Positions 29,328 through 39,137 of a DNA stretch of 44,824 nucleotides are shown piece after piece. Position numbers and translations under genes: made by a program. Every line of letters starts with the position of its first letter. The stretch's first letter is position 1. The DNA lies in assembly GCA_001464965.1 (NCBI GenBank), contig LNEJ01000066.1:1-44824 (forward strand). The letters run 5' to 3'. Source of the stretch: Gammaproteobacteria bacterium Ga0074134. GTDB lineage: Bacteria; Pseudomonadota; Gammaproteobacteria; Ga0077554; Ga007554. Below the pieces are notes generated by a model. That model was not told the DNA's origin. It did no database searches and was given only the letters and a program-made list of their open reading frames with translations.

Positions 29328-29379
29328 GGGGTCGTAAAGGCTTAACCAGAAAAGCACTGGTTAATTCCTTAACGGCCCC
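29328..29379 (+). other. Imperfect long hairpin between pgk and pyk
   Basis: From GGGG (29328) through TTAACCAG to CTGGTTAA and CCCC (29379), about 20 of 23 positions pair around a small loop. There is no T-tract. It could be an RNA processing or stability element that sets pgk apart from pyk in a shared transcript. Confidence 0.5.
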
Positions 29380-29432
29380 TGAAATGTCGCGCAGAGCGCG
29401 AATAAACTGGATTACGCTACGGAGTTATTGAT

Positions 29433-30878
29433 TTGCTAAGACGAACCAAAATTGTTGCAACACTCGGGCCCGCCACCGACGATCCAAAAGTGTTGGATGG
29501 CGTTATCGAGGCGGGTGTCGATGTGGTGCGCCTTAATTTTTCTCACGGCTCCTCCGAAGATCATAAGCGGCGCGCCGAGGCAGTGCGTAACCGGGCTGTT
29601 GCTTATGGCCGTCAGGTCGGTGTATTGGTGGATCTGCAAGGCCCCAAAATCAGGATCGACCGTTTCCGCGATGGCAAGGTTATTCTCGTTGAGGGTGCGA
29701 AGTTTGTCCTTGATGCAAGCTGTGGTGTCAACGACGGCGATGAGGAACGAGTTGGCCTTACTTACAAGGATTTGCCCAATGACGTGAATCGCGGCGACAC
29801 CTTGTTGCTTGATGACGGACGTATCGTGCTGTGGGTGGAGCAGGTTACAGGTCAGCAGATTGTCTGTCAGGTGGTTGTGGGCGGTGTGCTCTCCAATAAC
29901 AAAGGGATCAACCGCCAGGGTGGTGGCTTGTCCGCTGCGGCCATCACTGACAAGGACCGAGCCGACATCATAACCGCGGCGGAAATCCAGGCGGATTATG
30001 TCGCCGTCTCTTTCCCGCGCAGCGCGGCTGATGTCAACTATGCCCGCAGCCTGCTGCGTGCCGCTGGCGGCCATGGCAGCATTGTGGCGAAAATTGAGCG
30101 CGCCGAGGCCATTGAAGACCTGGAAGAAATCATTGCCGCCACTGATGCGGTGATGGTTGCGCGTGGTGATTTGGGTGTCGAGATTGGCGATGCCGAGTTG
30201 CCCGCCGTGCAAAAGCGCATCATCAAGCTGGCCCGTTCCATGAATCGGGTGGTGATCACTGCTACCCAGATGATGGAGTCGATGATCGAAAATCCGATTC
30301 CGACCCGCGCCGAAGTCTTTGACGTGGCTAATGCGGTGCTGGATGGCACGGATGCGGTGATGTTGTCGGCGGAGACAGCGAGCGGCAGATATCCCGCCAA
30401 AGCAGTGGCTTCGATGCACCGCATCTGTTTCGAGGCGGAAAAACAGCCATTGGCAATGACATCCGATCATCGCCTCAACACCCACTTCGGGCGTATTGAC
30501 GAGGCCATCGCGATGGCGTGCATGTATACCGCGAATCACCTTGGTGTAAAGGCTATCGCGGCGTTGACCGAATCCGGCTCCACTCCCTTGTGGATGTCAC
30601 GCATCAGCTCCGGCATCCCGATCTATGCCCTGACGCCGCACGTGGCAACGCGCAGAAAAGTGACACTGTACCGTGGTGTGTACCCCGTCAGCTTTGATGT
30701 CAATTCCACCGATCATGCGTTGGTGAATAAGGAGGCTATTGATGAGCTGGTGCGGCGTGGCGCGGTGCGCGATGGTGATCTGGTGATTATCACCAAGGGC
30801 GATCTGACTGGAGTGCAGGGCGGAACCAATGCCATGAAGATTGTGCGGGTGGGTGATCTTGTTGCCCCCCAAGGTTGA
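29433..30878 (+). CDS. pyk: Pyruvate kinase
   Basis: Pyruvate kinase makes pyruvate and ATP from phosphoenolpyruvate. It has 481 aa. The barrel shows [34 protein letters not shown], the catalytic-lysine strand [43 protein letters not shown] and [12 protein letters not shown]. The C-terminal domain is present ([23 protein letters not shown]). The start is TTG, supported by GGAG 8 bases upstream and by MLRRTKIV being the family N-terminus. It lies between pgk and fba. Confidence 0.96.
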   Translation: MLRRTKIVATLGPATDDPKVLDGVIEAGVDVVRLNFSHGSSEDHKRRAEAVRNRAVAYGRQVGVLVDLQGPKIRIDRFRDGKVILVEGAKFVLDASCGVNDGDEERVGLTYKDLPNDVNRGDTLLLDDGRIVLWVEQVTGQQIVCQVVVGGVLSNNKGINRQGGGLSAAAITDKDRADIITAAEIQADYVAVSFPRSAADVNYARSLLRAAGGHGSIVAKIERAEAIEDLEEIIAATDAVMVARGDLGVEIGDAELPAVQKRIIKLARSMNRVVITATQMMESMIENPIPTRAEVFDVANAVLDGTDAVMLSAETASGRYPAKAVASMHRICFEAEKQPLAMTSDHRLNTHFGRIDEAIAMACMYTANHLGVKAIAALTESGSTPLWMSRISSGIPIYALTPHVATRRKVTLYRGVYPVSFDVNSTDHALVNKEAIDELVRRGAVRDGDLVIITKGDLTGVQGGTNAMKIVRVGDLVAPQG

Positions 30879-30947
30879 CGGATGCGCTCAACTGGTGAAT
30901 CATTAATAACAACTTTTAACCTTCGATAACCCTATGAGGAGAATACC

Positions 30948-32012
30948 ATGGCTTTAATATCCCTGCGCCAGCTTCTGGACCATGCCGCTGAACACGGCTA
31001 TGGCGTGCCCGCGTTTAATGTGAATAATATGGAGCAGATGCACTCCATCATGCAGGCGGCCGATGAAACCGACAGCCCGGTGATCGTGCAGGCTTCTGCT
31101 GGTGCCCGTTCCTACGCCGGCGAGCCCTTCCTGCGCCACCTGATGTTCGCTGCGGTGGAAATGTACCCGCATATTCCCATTGTTGTGCATCAGGATCACG
31201 GCGCTTCCCCCTCCGTGTGCATGCGCTCCATCCAGAGCGGTTTCACCTCCGTGATGATGGACGGCTCCTTGATGGAAGATGCCAAGACCCCTGCCAGTTA
31301 TGACTACAACGTTGAAGTGACGCGCAAAGTGGTGGACATGGCCCACGCCTGCGGTGTTTCCGTGGAAGGCGAGCTGGGTTGTCTGGGTTCCCTGGAAACC
31401 GGCATGGCGGGTGAGGAAGATGGCAGTGGCGCGGAAGGTGTGCTGGATCACTCCATGCTGCTGACCGACCCCGAAGAAGCCGCGTCGTTCGTCAAGGCGA
31501 GCAAAGTGGACGCACTGGCCATCGCCATCGGCACCAGCCACGGCGCATACAAGTTTACCCGTCCGCCTACCGGCGACATCCTCGCTATCGGTCGTATCAA
31601 GGAGATTCATGCCCGTCTCCCCGACACCCATCTGGTGATGCATGGCTCTTCTTCCGTACCCCAGGAATGGCTGAAGATCATTGACCAGTATGGCGGTGAT
31701 ATCGGCGAAACCTATGGTGTGCCGCTGGAAGAGATTCAGGAAGGCATCAAGCACGGCGTGCGCAAGGTCAATATTGACACCGATCTGCGCCTGGCCGCCA
31801 CCGGCGCGATGCGCAAGGCGATGGGCGAGAACCCCAAGGAGTTCGACCCGCGCAAGTTCTTCAAGGCCGCCACCAAGGCAATGAAAGATATCTGCAAGAT
31901 CCGCTATGAAGCCTTCGGCACTGCGGGCAATGCCTCCAAGCTCAAGGCGATCAATCTGGAAGAAATGTACAAGCGCTATGCCAACGGCTCGCTCGATCCT
32001 CGCGTGAAATAA
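30948..32012 (+). CDS. fba: Fructose-bisphosphate aldolase, class II, Calvin-cycle subtype
   Basis: This zinc aldolase joins dihydroxyacetone phosphate with glyceraldehyde-3-phosphate (or erythrose-4-phosphate in the Calvin cycle). It has 354 aa. Zinc ligands lie in [10 protein letters not shown] and later histidines ([20 protein letters not shown]); [10 protein letters not shown] is the phosphate-binding stretch. The sequence is of the CbbA/class IIB type ([35 protein letters not shown]) rather than E. coli FbaA. A GAGGAG ribosome-binding site precedes ATG. It closes the tkt-gap-pgk-pyk-fba run ahead of a very strong terminator. Confidence 0.95.
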   Translation: MALISLRQLLDHAAEHGYGVPAFNVNNMEQMHSIMQAADETDSPVIVQASAGARSYAGEPFLRHLMFAAVEMYPHIPIVVHQDHGASPSVCMRSIQSGFTSVMMDGSLMEDAKTPASYDYNVEVTRKVVDMAHACGVSVEGELGCLGSLETGMAGEEDGSGAEGVLDHSMLLTDPEEAASFVKASKVDALAIAIGTSHGAYKFTRPPTGDILAIGRIKEIHARLPDTHLVMHGSSSVPQEWLKIIDQYGGDIGETYGVPLEEIQEGIKHGVRKVNIDTDLRLAATGAMRKAMGENPKEFDPRKFFKAATKAMKDICKIRYEAFGTAGNASKLKAINLEEMYKRYANGSLDPRVK

Positions 32013-32019
32013 GCCGCGC

Positions 32020-32073
32020 GCCGGTTCCGGCCCCTTTCCCAATCCATGAAAGGGGCCGGAACCGGCATTTTTA
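32020..32073 (+). terminator. Intrinsic terminator after fba
   Basis: A perfect 19-bp stem (GCCGGTTCCGGCCCCTTTC and its complement) with a 9-base loop is followed by ATTTTTAT, 8 bases beyond the fba stop. It marks the 3' end of the carbon-metabolism cluster. Confidence 0.95.
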
Positions 32074-32142
32074 TCGCACCGGCATCTTGTTATTTTTCAC
32101 AAGATCGGTATCATGCACCACCTTACGTTATCACTCCTGAAC

Positions 32143-32218
32143 GGGCCGTTAGCTCAGTCGGTAGAGCAGCGGACTTTTAATCCGTTGGTCCTGCGTTCGA
32201 ATCGCAGACGGCCCACCA
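32143..32218 (+). tRNA. tRNA-Lys (anticodon TTT), CCA encoded
   Basis: A complete cloverleaf: acceptor GGGCCGT pairs with ACGGCCC, D arm TAGCTCAGTCGGTAGAGCA, anticodon loop CTTTTAA (anticodon at 32176-32178) closed by CGGA/TCCG, and T arm CTGCG-TTCGAAT-CGCAG. The 3' CCA is encoded. It is very close to E. coli tRNA-Lys. Such genes are frequent integration sites, but I found no duplicate of its 3' end downstream in this window. Confidence 0.97.
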
Positions 32219-32711
32219 ACTTTTCTTTGTCATAGACATATCCTGCTTCTTGGTTGTACCAGAAATGAGTGCAACTGCCCATGCACTGTTTTTGCACCAG
32301 CCGCGAAATGCTGCAAACACATGGAAGCACAGACGCCGCAAGTAAGAAAGAACCGAATGTGGGGTGTTTTTATGCACTTTTCCCACCTTTCGATATTTCG
32401 GCGTAGCCAGCCAGATGGTCGGCTGGACGCATACTGAGAAACGACAGAGAGAGCCGGTTAAGAAGAATCAGCTTTCGTTTGGCAGGTTGGGCCGTCTGCG
32501 CTGTATTGTTATGTGAATCTCCTTGGACATCAGGATGAATCATCGACCCGGAAAAAACCGGGTAAGAAAAACAGCAGAAATGATGACAAGAATGACAATA
32601 AAAATGGCTACTAACCAAACACGACGATCGTTGAAGATAGATTGAAGGGTCGTCTCAGAAAACGGAAAATAAAGCACGTTAAGCCAAGATGGACCGGTTT
32701 GCAGGTTGTGG
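32219..32711. other. 493-base region between tRNA-Lys and metR without a firm gene
   Basis: I find no convincing gene here apart from the weak 45-codon candidate listed separately. The sequence is more AT-rich than the flanking genes. It holds a 6-bp inverted repeat (ACCCGG, six A, CCGGGT at 32545-32562) that could be a weak end signal for metR. No attachment-site duplicate or insertion-sequence end was recognised. Confidence 0.5.
32540..32677 (-). CDS. Possible 45-aa single-span membrane protein downstream of metR
   Basis: The frame from a GTG reads MLYFPFSETTLQ, then a strongly hydrophobic stretch (VWLVAIFIVILVIISAVFL, about residues 20-38) ending RFFPGR. It starts 34 bases after the metR stop on the same strand. 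Against it: no Shine-Dalgarno, a non-ATG start, and the frame continues open into metR. The hydrophobic block with a basic end is the only positive sign. Confidence 0.22.
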   Translation of the reverse strand: MLYFPFSETTLQSIFNDRRVWLVAIFIVILVIISAVFLTRFFPGR

Positions 32712-33611
32712 CTACTCCAAGGCTGTAGCCAGGGGCATGCGGGCCAGATCAATGAAGGCGTGGAGGTAGTCAATACCGGTATCCGTCTCACGTGTTCCCA
32801 GAAAGATCTGCTTGGCGATGCCCGTTGGCCCCAGGCGAACTGGAACCACGTCCATCTTGTCGGAATATTCTTCTACCAGCCAGCGAGGCAGCGCCGCAAC
32901 GCCTCGCCCGCTGGCGACCATTTGCAGCATGATGTCGGTGGTCTCAATGACCTTGTGGCGTTTGGGGCTGACCCCTGCCGGCTGGAGGAACTGGTTGTAA
33001 ATGTCCAGCCGGTCGGTTTCCACCGGGTAGGTGATCAGTACCTCGCTGCCTAGTTGTTTTGGCTCGACATGTGTTGCCGTGGCCAAAGCATGGTGGCTGC
33101 TTACGACCAGTACCTGCTCATAATCGAATACCGGCTCGAAGCGCAGCCCAGGCTTGTACAAGGGATCGGGCGTCACCAGCAGGTCGATTTCATAACCGAA
33201 CAGTGCGCCAATTCCTCCGAACTGGAATTTCTGCTTGACGTCCACATCGACGTCCGGCCACCGGGCCAGGTAGGGTGACACCACCTTGAGCAGCCATTGA
33301 TAACAGGGATGGCACTCCATGCCGATACGCAGGGTGCCGCGCTCCCCAAGGGCGTACTGACGCAAGTGCTCTTCCGCCCGATCCAACTGGGGCAACACTC
33401 GGTCAGCGAGCCCCAGCAAGTACTCGCCGGCCTGGGTCAACCGCAGGCCGCGTCCTTCGCGTAGCCAGATGTCGGTGCCAAGCGCCTGCTCCAGCTTTTT
33501 CATCGTATGGCTCAAGGCCGACTGGGTCAGGTACAACACGCCGGCGGCGGCGGTCAGGGAGCCTTGCCGGTCGACTTCACGGATGATGGCCAGATGCATT
33601 CTTTCAATCAT
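32712..33611 (-). CDS. metR: LysR-type regulator MetR
   Basis: MetR activates metE and other methionine genes with homocysteine as co-inducer. It has 299 aa (E. coli 317). The N-terminal winged helix-turn-helix reads GSLTAAAGVLYLTQSALSHT. The effector domain carries stretches diagnostic of MetR rather than other LysR proteins: GMECHPCYQWL, LLVTPDPL, FDYEQVLVVSSHH, YPVETDRLDIYNQFLQPAGVSP and LPRWLVEEYSD. It is divergent from metE across 110 bases, the standard arrangement for autoregulated LysR pairs. I saw no perfect TGAA-N5-TTCA site in that gap, so operators would be degenerate. Confidence 0.95.
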   Translation of the reverse strand: MIERMHLAIIREVDRQGSLTAAAGVLYLTQSALSHTMKKLEQALGTDIWLREGRGLRLTQAGEYLLGLADRVLPQLDRAEEHLRQYALGERGTLRIGMECHPCYQWLLKVVSPYLARWPDVDVDVKQKFQFGGIGALFGYEIDLLVTPDPLYKPGLRFEPVFDYEQVLVVSSHHALATATHVEPKQLGSEVLITYPVETDRLDIYNQFLQPAGVSPKRHKVIETTDIMLQMVASGRGVAALPRWLVEEYSDKMDVVPVRLGPTGIAKQIFLGTRETDTGIDYLHAFIDLARMPLATALE

Positions 33612-33640
33612 GCGAACCCATGAACAAAATCGATTGATTA

Positions 33641-33670
33641 TTGAAATAATACCATTTTACTTCATATGTT
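33641..33670 (+). promoter_or_regulatory. Candidate metE promoter
   Basis: TTGAAA followed after 18 bases by TATGTT, about 50 bases upstream of the metE start, in the AT-rich metR-metE gap. MetR would bind upstream of or overlapping it. No cobalamin or SAM riboswitch could be recognised in the short leader. Confidence 0.4.
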
Positions 33671-33721
33671 GGTTTTTTTACCATGCAGCCACTCCCATCA
33701 TCATTCGAAGAAAAGGCAAAC

Positions 33722-36013
33722 ATGGTCACCACACACAATCTCGGCTTTCCACGTATCGGCGCAAAGCGCGAGCTGAAATTCGCCCTTGAGTCTTATTGGA
33801 AAGGCCAGTCCTCCCGTGACGAGCTGAAAGCGCTCGGCGCCCAACTACGTCAGCGTCACTGGCAAGAGCAGTCCGGTTTGGACCGGGTGCCGGTGGGTGA
33901 TTTCGCTTTGTACGATCAGGTGCTCGACATGAGCTTCACGCTGGGCAATCTGCCCGAGCGTGCCCGTGGCTTCCACGGTGATCCACTGGATAACTACTTT
34001 CGCGTGGCGCGCGGTCGCTCCGCCCAGGGTGCAGAGGAACACACGGGTTGCTGCGGCGGCATCGCCGCAGGCGAGATGACCAAGTGGTTTGATACCAATT
34101 ATCACTACATCGTCCCGGAGTTCACAGCCAACACCGAGTTCAAGCTGGATGTCTCGCGTCTTCTGGAACAACTGGGCGAAGCCAAGGCGCAGGGCGTCAA
34201 GGCCAAGCCCGTCATCATCGGTCCGGTCACCTATTTGTGGATTGGCAAAGCTAAGGACGATTCCAACAAGCTGGCCTTGCTGGAACATCTGCTCCCCGTC
34301 TACGCCGAACTGCTGGAGCAACTGGCCGCACAAGGGGTTGAATGGGTGCAGATCGACGAGCCGGTGCTGGTCACCGAACTGAATGCCGACTGGCAACATG
34401 CACTGAACCTGGCTTACCACAACCTCAAGAGCAGCCGCGTCAAGCTGCTGCTGGCCACCTATTTCGGCACCTTGCAGGACAACTTGCATCTTGCCAGCAC
34501 TCTACCGGTTGCGGGCCTGCATCTTGATGCGATCAACGCCCGCGACGAAATCCAGCCACTGCTCAACCTGCTACCGTCGCACAAGGTGCTGTCGCTGGGG
34601 GTCATCAATGGCCGCAACATCTGGAAGACCGATCTGAACGCGGTGCTCGACTGGCTGGAGCCGCTGGCCCAGAGCATGGGGGATCGGCTGTGGATCGCAC
34701 CATCCTGTTCGCTGCTGCACGTGCCGGTAGACCTCACCAGCGAGCAGAAACTGGATGCCGAGATCAAATCCTGGCTCGCCTTCGCGTTGCAGAAACTGGA
34801 CGAACTGAAGGTGCTGGTTACGGCATTGAACCAGGGGCGCGATGCGGTGGCTGCTGAACTGGCCGCCAACCAGGCCGCGATCGCGGCCCGCCGCGCCTCG
34901 CCGTGGGTGACCAATCCGGCCGTCAAGCGTGCCGTGGCGAAAATCAACCCAGCCATGGGCCAACGCAAGAGCGCCTATCCCGTCCGTGCCCGGAAACAGG
35001 CGGCATTGCTGAATCTGCCGGCCTATCCGACCACTACCATCGGCTCCTTCCCGCAGACCGCTGAAATTCGCCAGGCCCGCAGCCAGTTCAAGGCCGGCGA
35101 ACTGGATACGGCCGTCTACACGGCCGCCATGCAGGCCGAGATTGCCCGCTGCGTCCGCGAACAGGAAGCCCTCGGGTTGGATGTGCTGGTGCACGGCGAA
35201 GCCGAACGCAACGACATGGTCGAATACTTCGGCGAGCAACTCGATGGTTACGCCTTCAGCCAGTTCGGCTGGGTGCAGTCCTACGGCTCGCGTTGCGTCA
35301 AGCCGCCCATCCTGTTCGGCGACATCAGTCGCCCGCGGGCAATGACTGTCGAATGGATCAAGTTCGCCCAGTCGCTGACGACGAAGCCGATGAAAGGCAT
35401 GCTGACTGGCCCGGTGACGATCCTGAACTGGTCCTTCGTGCGCGACGACCAGCCGCGTTCGGTATCCTGCCAGCAACTGGCCCTGGCAATCCGTGAGGAA
35501 GTGCTGGACCTGGAAATGGCCGGGGTGAGGGTCATCCAGATCGACGAAGCAGCCCTGCGCGAAGGGCTGCCGCTGCGCAAGTCGCAATGGCAGCACTACC
35601 TGGACTGGGCGGTCGAGTCTTTCCGCATTACCGCCAACGGCGTGCGGGACGAAACTCAGATCCACACCCACATGTGCTACTCGGAATTCAACGACATCAT
35701 CGCCTCGATCGCCGACATGGACGCCGACGTCATCACCATCGAGACCTCGCGCTCGGACATGGAACTGCTCGATGTCTTCGACGATTTCAAGTATCCCAAC
35801 GAAATCGGCCCCGGCGTATATGACATCCACTCGCCGAATATCCCGACGCAGGAGCACATGGTGCAACTGATGAAAAAAGCCGCCGAGCGCATTCCGGCCG
35901 AGCGATTATGGGTGAATCCCGATTGCGGCCTGAAGACCCGCCAGTGGTCCGAGGTCATTCCCGCCTTGACCAACATGGTGGCGGCGGCCGAGACCCTGCG
36001 CGCAGCTCTCTGA
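33722..36013 (+). CDS. metE: Cobalamin-independent methionine synthase
   Basis: MetE moves the methyl group of methyltetrahydropteroyl-triglutamate to homocysteine without B12. It has 763 aa (E. coli 753). The N-terminal barrel starts [18 protein letters not shown]; the C-terminal catalytic barrel has [43 protein letters not shown], the zinc ligands in THMCYSEF and the distal cysteine in NPDCGLKTR, plus DIHSPNIP. The start [11 protein letters not shown] fits the family; an upstream in-frame ATG at 33683 would add 13 residues unlike it. Control by the divergent metR is expected. A terminator follows, so it is a one-gene transcript. Confidence 0.97.
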   Translation: MVTTHNLGFPRIGAKRELKFALESYWKGQSSRDELKALGAQLRQRHWQEQSGLDRVPVGDFALYDQVLDMSFTLGNLPERARGFHGDPLDNYFRVARGRSAQGAEEHTGCCGGIAAGEMTKWFDTNYHYIVPEFTANTEFKLDVSRLLEQLGEAKAQGVKAKPVIIGPVTYLWIGKAKDDSNKLALLEHLLPVYAELLEQLAAQGVEWVQIDEPVLVTELNADWQHALNLAYHNLKSSRVKLLLATYFGTLQDNLHLASTLPVAGLHLDAINARDEIQPLLNLLPSHKVLSLGVINGRNIWKTDLNAVLDWLEPLAQSMGDRLWIAPSCSLLHVPVDLTSEQKLDAEIKSWLAFALQKLDELKVLVTALNQGRDAVAAELAANQAAIAARRASPWVTNPAVKRAVAKINPAMGQRKSAYPVRARKQAALLNLPAYPTTTIGSFPQTAEIRQARSQFKAGELDTAVYTAAMQAEIARCVREQEALGLDVLVHGEAERNDMVEYFGEQLDGYAFSQFGWVQSYGSRCVKPPILFGDISRPRAMTVEWIKFAQSLTTKPMKGMLTGPVTILNWSFVRDDQPRSVSCQQLALAIREEVLDLEMAGVRVIQIDEAALREGLPLRKSQWQHYLDWAVESFRITANGVRDETQIHTHMCYSEFNDIIASIADMDADVITIETSRSDMELLDVFDDFKYPNEIGPGVYDIHSPNIPTQEHMVQLMKKAAERIPAERLWVNPDCGLKTRQWSEVIPALTNMVAAAETLRAAL

Positions 36014-36038
36014 ACCAAAACCCTGTATTCTCATCCGA

Positions 36039-36068
36039 CATCCTGGACTCGTTCCAGGATGCTTTTTT
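36039..36068 (+). terminator. Intrinsic terminator after metE
   Basis: A 9-bp perfect stem (CATCCTGGA / TCCAGGATG) with a 5-base loop is followed by CTTTTTTC, starting 25 bases after the metE stop. Confidence 0.9.
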
Positions 36069-36082
36069 CTGCAAGGACACAC

Positions 36083-36229
36083 ATGTTTGAGCGCGATCGC
36101 TACAGCATCGCGCAAATCCGGCGCAATGCCCTGCGGTTATTGCGCCCTACGCGTTTCCATTGCTATGTGCGCGAAGGCGTATTGTCTCCTGCATGGGCGG
36201 GAGGAGATCATGATGGAGAATTTGGTTAA
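36083..36229 (+). CDS. Hypothetical 48-aa basic protein after metE
   Basis: The frame MFERDRYSIAQIRRNALRL... has an AAGGA Shine-Dalgarno at good spacing before ATG, directly after the metE terminator. It is arginine-rich and matches nothing I recognise. Inside its 3' end a second start with a strong GGAGGAGATC site opens a 17-codon frame (MMENLVNGGWCLPCMAT). Either could be a remnant of a lost gene. The rest of the 322-base gap holds only the metE and ctpA terminators. Confidence 0.3.
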   Translation: MFERDRYSIAQIRRNALRLLRPTRFHCYVREGVLSPAWAGGDHDGEFG

Positions 36230-36276
36230 TGGCGGGTGGTGCCTGCCCTGTATGGCTACCTGAGTAGTTATCAAAT

Positions 36277-36308
36277 AAAAAAATGGCGCTGAATAACCTT
36301 CAGCGCCC
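36277..36308 (-). terminator. Intrinsic terminator after ctpA
   Basis: Read on the minus strand, a 9-bp stem (GGCGCTGAA / TTCAGCGCC) with a 5-base loop is followed by ATTTTTTTATTTG. It lies 27 bases past the ctpA stop and ends the gpmI-envC-ctpA transcript. Confidence 0.92.
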
Positions 36309-36335
36309 CGATGTTTTAGCAGCCGTTGGGTTAGG

Positions 36336-37712
36336 TTAAGGCCCGCGCTCCCGCATGATGTTCAATCCTTTGAGCAGGTTTAACGCTTCGGATAACTGGT
36401 AGTCAGTGCTGGCCAGTTTGTCTGTTGTTTTCTTAGCATCTTTCTTCTTTGTATCTTTAGCGTCAGCGGGAGCAGGCGTGGTGGAATCCGCTGGTTTTGT
36501 GCCGGATTCGTCGCCCGTCTTACGGTTGCCGTTTTGCAGGTGGCCGGTCAGGTCGGCTTCCTTGACAGGTTCAAGAAGGGGGTTTTCACCCGCTGAAACC
36601 TTGACGTTTTCAAGGGCAATGTCTGGCGTAATGCCTTCGGCCTGGATAGAGCGCCCGGAAGGCGTATAGTAACGCGCCGTTGTCAGCTTCAGCGCCGCAT
36701 TATTGTCAATCGGCACCACGGTTTGTACGGAACCCTTGCCAAAGCTCTTGGTGCCCATCAATATTGCGCGTTTTTGATCCTGCAGTGCGCCGGCCACAAT
36801 TTCGGAGGCTGAGGCGGAACCGCCATTAATGAGTACTACCAGCGGTGCACCTTTCAGGATGTCGCCCGGTGTTGCTTGGAATTTCTGGTGCGAATCCTTG
36901 AGCCGCCCGTCGGTGTAGACGATCAGTCCCTTTTCCAAGAAGGCATCCGAGACCGCCACTGAGGCGTTAAGCACGCCGCCGGGATTGTTGCGCAGATCCA
37001 GCACCAGCCCCTTGAGCTTGTCACCATTCTCCTGCTTGAGTTTGCTGACGAACTGATTCAGGTTGTCGCCAGTGTTGGACTGGAACTGGGAAATGCGTAT
37101 ATAGCCAAAACCAGGCTCCAGGGTGCGGCCTTTGACGCTGCTGACCTTAATCACCGCGCGCTTGATTGTGAATTTCAGCGGCTTTTCCTGGCCTTCACGG
37201 GCGACGGTGAGTGTAATGTCCGTGCCTGGTTTGCCGCGCATGCGGTTAACGGCCTCGCCCAGGGTGAGGCCTTTTACGGGGGTGTCGTCGATGCGGATAA
37301 TCAGGTCACCCGCCTGGATGCCCGCCTGCTGGGCTGGGGTGTCGTCGATGGGGGAGATGACTTTCACAAAGCCGTCTTCCATACCGACTTCAATGCCCAG
37401 GCCGCCAAATTCGCCCGTTGTGCTGACTTGCAAGTCTTTGAATGCGTCGGCATCCAGATAAGCGGAGTGCGGGTCCAGCCCGGTCAGCATGCCGCGGATG
37501 GCATTCTGTAATAGGGTTTTGTCGTCCACCGGTTCGACGTAGTCGGTTTTGATTTTGTTCAGCACTTCGGTGAAGGTGCGCAGTTCATCGAGCGGCAGGG
37601 AGGCGGTCACGGTTTTTTCGCGTTCGGCGAAGACGCTATGCCCTACGCTGATGCCTATCCCCATCACCAATCCCAGGGTTAAAATTAAAAAATTACGGGT
37701 ATTGAACTTCAT
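36336..37712 (-). CDS. ctpA: C-terminal processing peptidase (S41 family, PDZ)
   Basis: A periplasmic serine protease that trims protein C-termini and, in several species, controls peptidoglycan hydrolases. It has 458 aa. The N-terminal hydrophobic segment (FLILTLGLVMGIGISVGHSVFA) is a signal peptide or anchor. A PDZ domain covers about 95-180 (GGLGIEVGMEDGFVKVISP, GIQAGDLIIRIDD). The S41 catalytic pair is S301 in GGSASASEIVAG and K326 in SFGKGSVQT, 25 apart as in E. coli Prc (S430/K455). The Lys/Ala/Thr-rich stretch near 385-430 is low complexity. It is last of gpmI-envC-ctpA, a conserved order. Confidence 0.94.
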   Translation of the reverse strand: MKFNTRNFLILTLGLVMGIGISVGHSVFAEREKTVTASLPLDELRTFTEVLNKIKTDYVEPVDDKTLLQNAIRGMLTGLDPHSAYLDADAFKDLQVSTTGEFGGLGIEVGMEDGFVKVISPIDDTPAQQAGIQAGDLIIRIDDTPVKGLTLGEAVNRMRGKPGTDITLTVAREGQEKPLKFTIKRAVIKVSSVKGRTLEPGFGYIRISQFQSNTGDNLNQFVSKLKQENGDKLKGLVLDLRNNPGGVLNASVAVSDAFLEKGLIVYTDGRLKDSHQKFQATPGDILKGAPLVVLINGGSASASEIVAGALQDQKRAILMGTKSFGKGSVQTVVPIDNNAALKLTTARYYTPSGRSIQAEGITPDIALENVKVSAGENPLLEPVKEADLTGHLQNGNRKTGDESGTKPADSTTPAPADAKDTKKKDAKKTTDKLASTDYQLSEALNLLKGLNIMRERGP

Positions 37713-37820
37713 GAATTACTCCAAGATGACACGTGAATATCCGCCACTTTCCTGCATTGCAACAGCATACAAGTTGCGAGTATCAAGATGCAAATAAACT
37801 ATATAAAATTATGGTGATGA

Positions 37821-39137
37821 TTATCTGCACCACAGAGCCGGATTGATAGGTGCGCCGGCGCGCCGGATTTCAAAATACAGGCCGGGACTCATCTGTCCGC
37901 CGCTGTCGCCCACGCTGGCAATCACATCCCCGCCGTTCACCCAGTCGCCGGTGTTCTTGCGCAGATTCTGGTTCTGCCCATACAGGCTCATGTAACCATC
38001 GCCATGGTCAATGATCAAAAGCAGACCGAAACCGCGCATCCAGTCAGAAAACACCACCCGGCCTCTGGAAATGGCCCGTACCTCCTGGCCTTCCGCAGCG
38101 GCAATCAGCACACCCTGCCACTTTGACGTGCCCAGCTTTCGAGAAGTTCCATACTGGGCGGCAATAGGGCCATGTGCAGGCCAGGGGAGCTTGCCCCGCA
38201 GACTGGCGAAGACCGATTTATCATCAATAGCTTCAGGAGTATCAGGCAGTGGCGTGGGAGGTAGGCCCGGAGCGCTGGGCTTTTCAGTCTGGGGTGGCCT
38301 TTGCGGTTTGTCTGGCTGGGTGCGTTTTGCGGCATTTGCCCGCCGTTGCGCTTCCGCGCGCCGTTGTTCCGCTGCACGCTGTTGCGCCTCTTGCAGCCTT
38401 TTTAATAGCTGGTTTAATTGCTGCTCGTCTTCCAGTAGACGTTGCAACTGTTGTTCTTTGCTCTGTATGTCCGCGCCGAGCTTGCTGAGCACGCCGCTGC
38501 GCTGCTGGCGGTTTTGCTCCAGGCGTCTTTTCTCCTGTTCGGTCTTGGTTTGTGCTTGCGCCAGCTGCTCAGCTTTGGTCTGGATGGATTGCTCCAGGGC
38601 TTCCAATTCGTGGAGGCTGGCGGTGACATTTTCAATGTGCGTCACGCGTGCGCGGTTGAAATAGTCATAGTAAACAACGCTGCGCCCGATGGCGGCCGGG
38701 TCTTGCTGGTTCAGGAGGATTTTCAAAAGATCCTGGCGGCCCATGGCATAGCTGGCACGCACCTGCTGGGCGAGGGCTAGTCGCTGTGCCGCAAGATTTG
38801 CCTGTTGCTGTTGTTGGCGTAAGCGTAGCTGCTTGAGGTCGTTGGTATGCTGTTGCAGTTCCTGTTGCAATATTTTCAGGGAACGGCTGACCTTGCCGGC
38901 CTCCATTTCGGTGGCCCGCAACTGGGAGCGCAACGCCGCCTGCTCGCCGCGCGCCGAATCCAGCGTGGAGCGCAGGCTTTGGATCTCGCCGCGCAGTTTT
39001 TTGAGTTCGGTGGTCTTGGCCTTTGGGTTGGCGTTGCTGTGTTTTTTGGCGGGTTCGGCAGGTGAATTTGCCGCCACCGCGTGCCCGCCGCCCACTCCCG
39101 CAGCGAGCAGCAATGCCAGCGTCATACGGATTTTCAA
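37821..39137 (-). CDS. envC: EnvC-like murein hydrolase activator
   Basis: EnvC is a periplasmic coiled-coil protein that switches on the amidases AmiA and AmiB at the septum. It has 438 aa (E. coli 419). A signal peptide ([22 protein letters not shown]) precedes long coiled coils (about 35-280, many Q, L, E and R) and a C-terminal LytM/M23 domain. The zinc-site histidines of active LytM enzymes are missing: SPGLYFEIR stands where HxH is usual, and SKWQGVLI replaces the HxGxD motif. This fits a non-catalytic activator. The TTG start overlaps the gpmI stop (TTGA) and gives the signal peptide its positive N-region; ATG at 39125 is the alternative. The Shine-Dalgarno is weak, in line with coupling. 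Confidence 0.9.
   Translation of the reverse strand: MKIRMTLALLLAAGVGGGHAVAANSPAEPAKKHSNANPKAKTTELKKLRGEIQSLRSTLDSARGEQAALRSQLRATEMEAGKVSRSLKILQQELQQHTNDLKQLRLRQQQQQANLAAQRLALAQQVRASYAMGRQDLLKILLNQQDPAAIGRSVVYYDYFNRARVTHIENVTASLHELEALEQSIQTKAEQLAQAQTKTEQEKRRLEQNRQQRSGVLSKLGADIQSKEQQLQRLLEDEQQLNQLLKRLQEAQQRAAEQRRAEAQRRANAAKRTQPDKPQRPPQTEKPSAPGLPPTPLPDTPEAIDDKSVFASLRGKLPWPAHGPIAAQYGTSRKLGTSKWQGVLIAAAEGQEVRAISRGRVVFSDWMRGFGLLLIIDHGDGYMSLYGQNQNLRKNTGDWVNGGDVIASVGDSGGQMSPGLYFEIRRAGAPINPALWCR

Noticed and set aside
29436-30539. Minus-strand open frame of 367 codons opposite pyk
   Set aside because: Shadow frame without any domain or ribosome-binding site; pyk is intact.
30954-32042. Minus-strand open frame of 362 codons opposite fba
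   Set aside because: Shadow frame; the aldolase motifs are all on the plus strand.
33612-33721. Cobalamin or SAM riboswitch, or a perfect MetR box, upstream of metE
   Set aside because: The gap is only 110 bases and lacks the conserved riboswitch cores; no exact TGAA-N5-TTCA was seen.
34571-35866. Minus-strand open frame of 431 codons opposite metE
   Set aside because: His- and Asp-rich translation typical of a shadow frame; metE is complete on the other strand.
32143-36335. Phage or island attachment site at tRNA-Lys
   Set aside because: No second copy of the tRNA 3' end and no integrase gene in the window.
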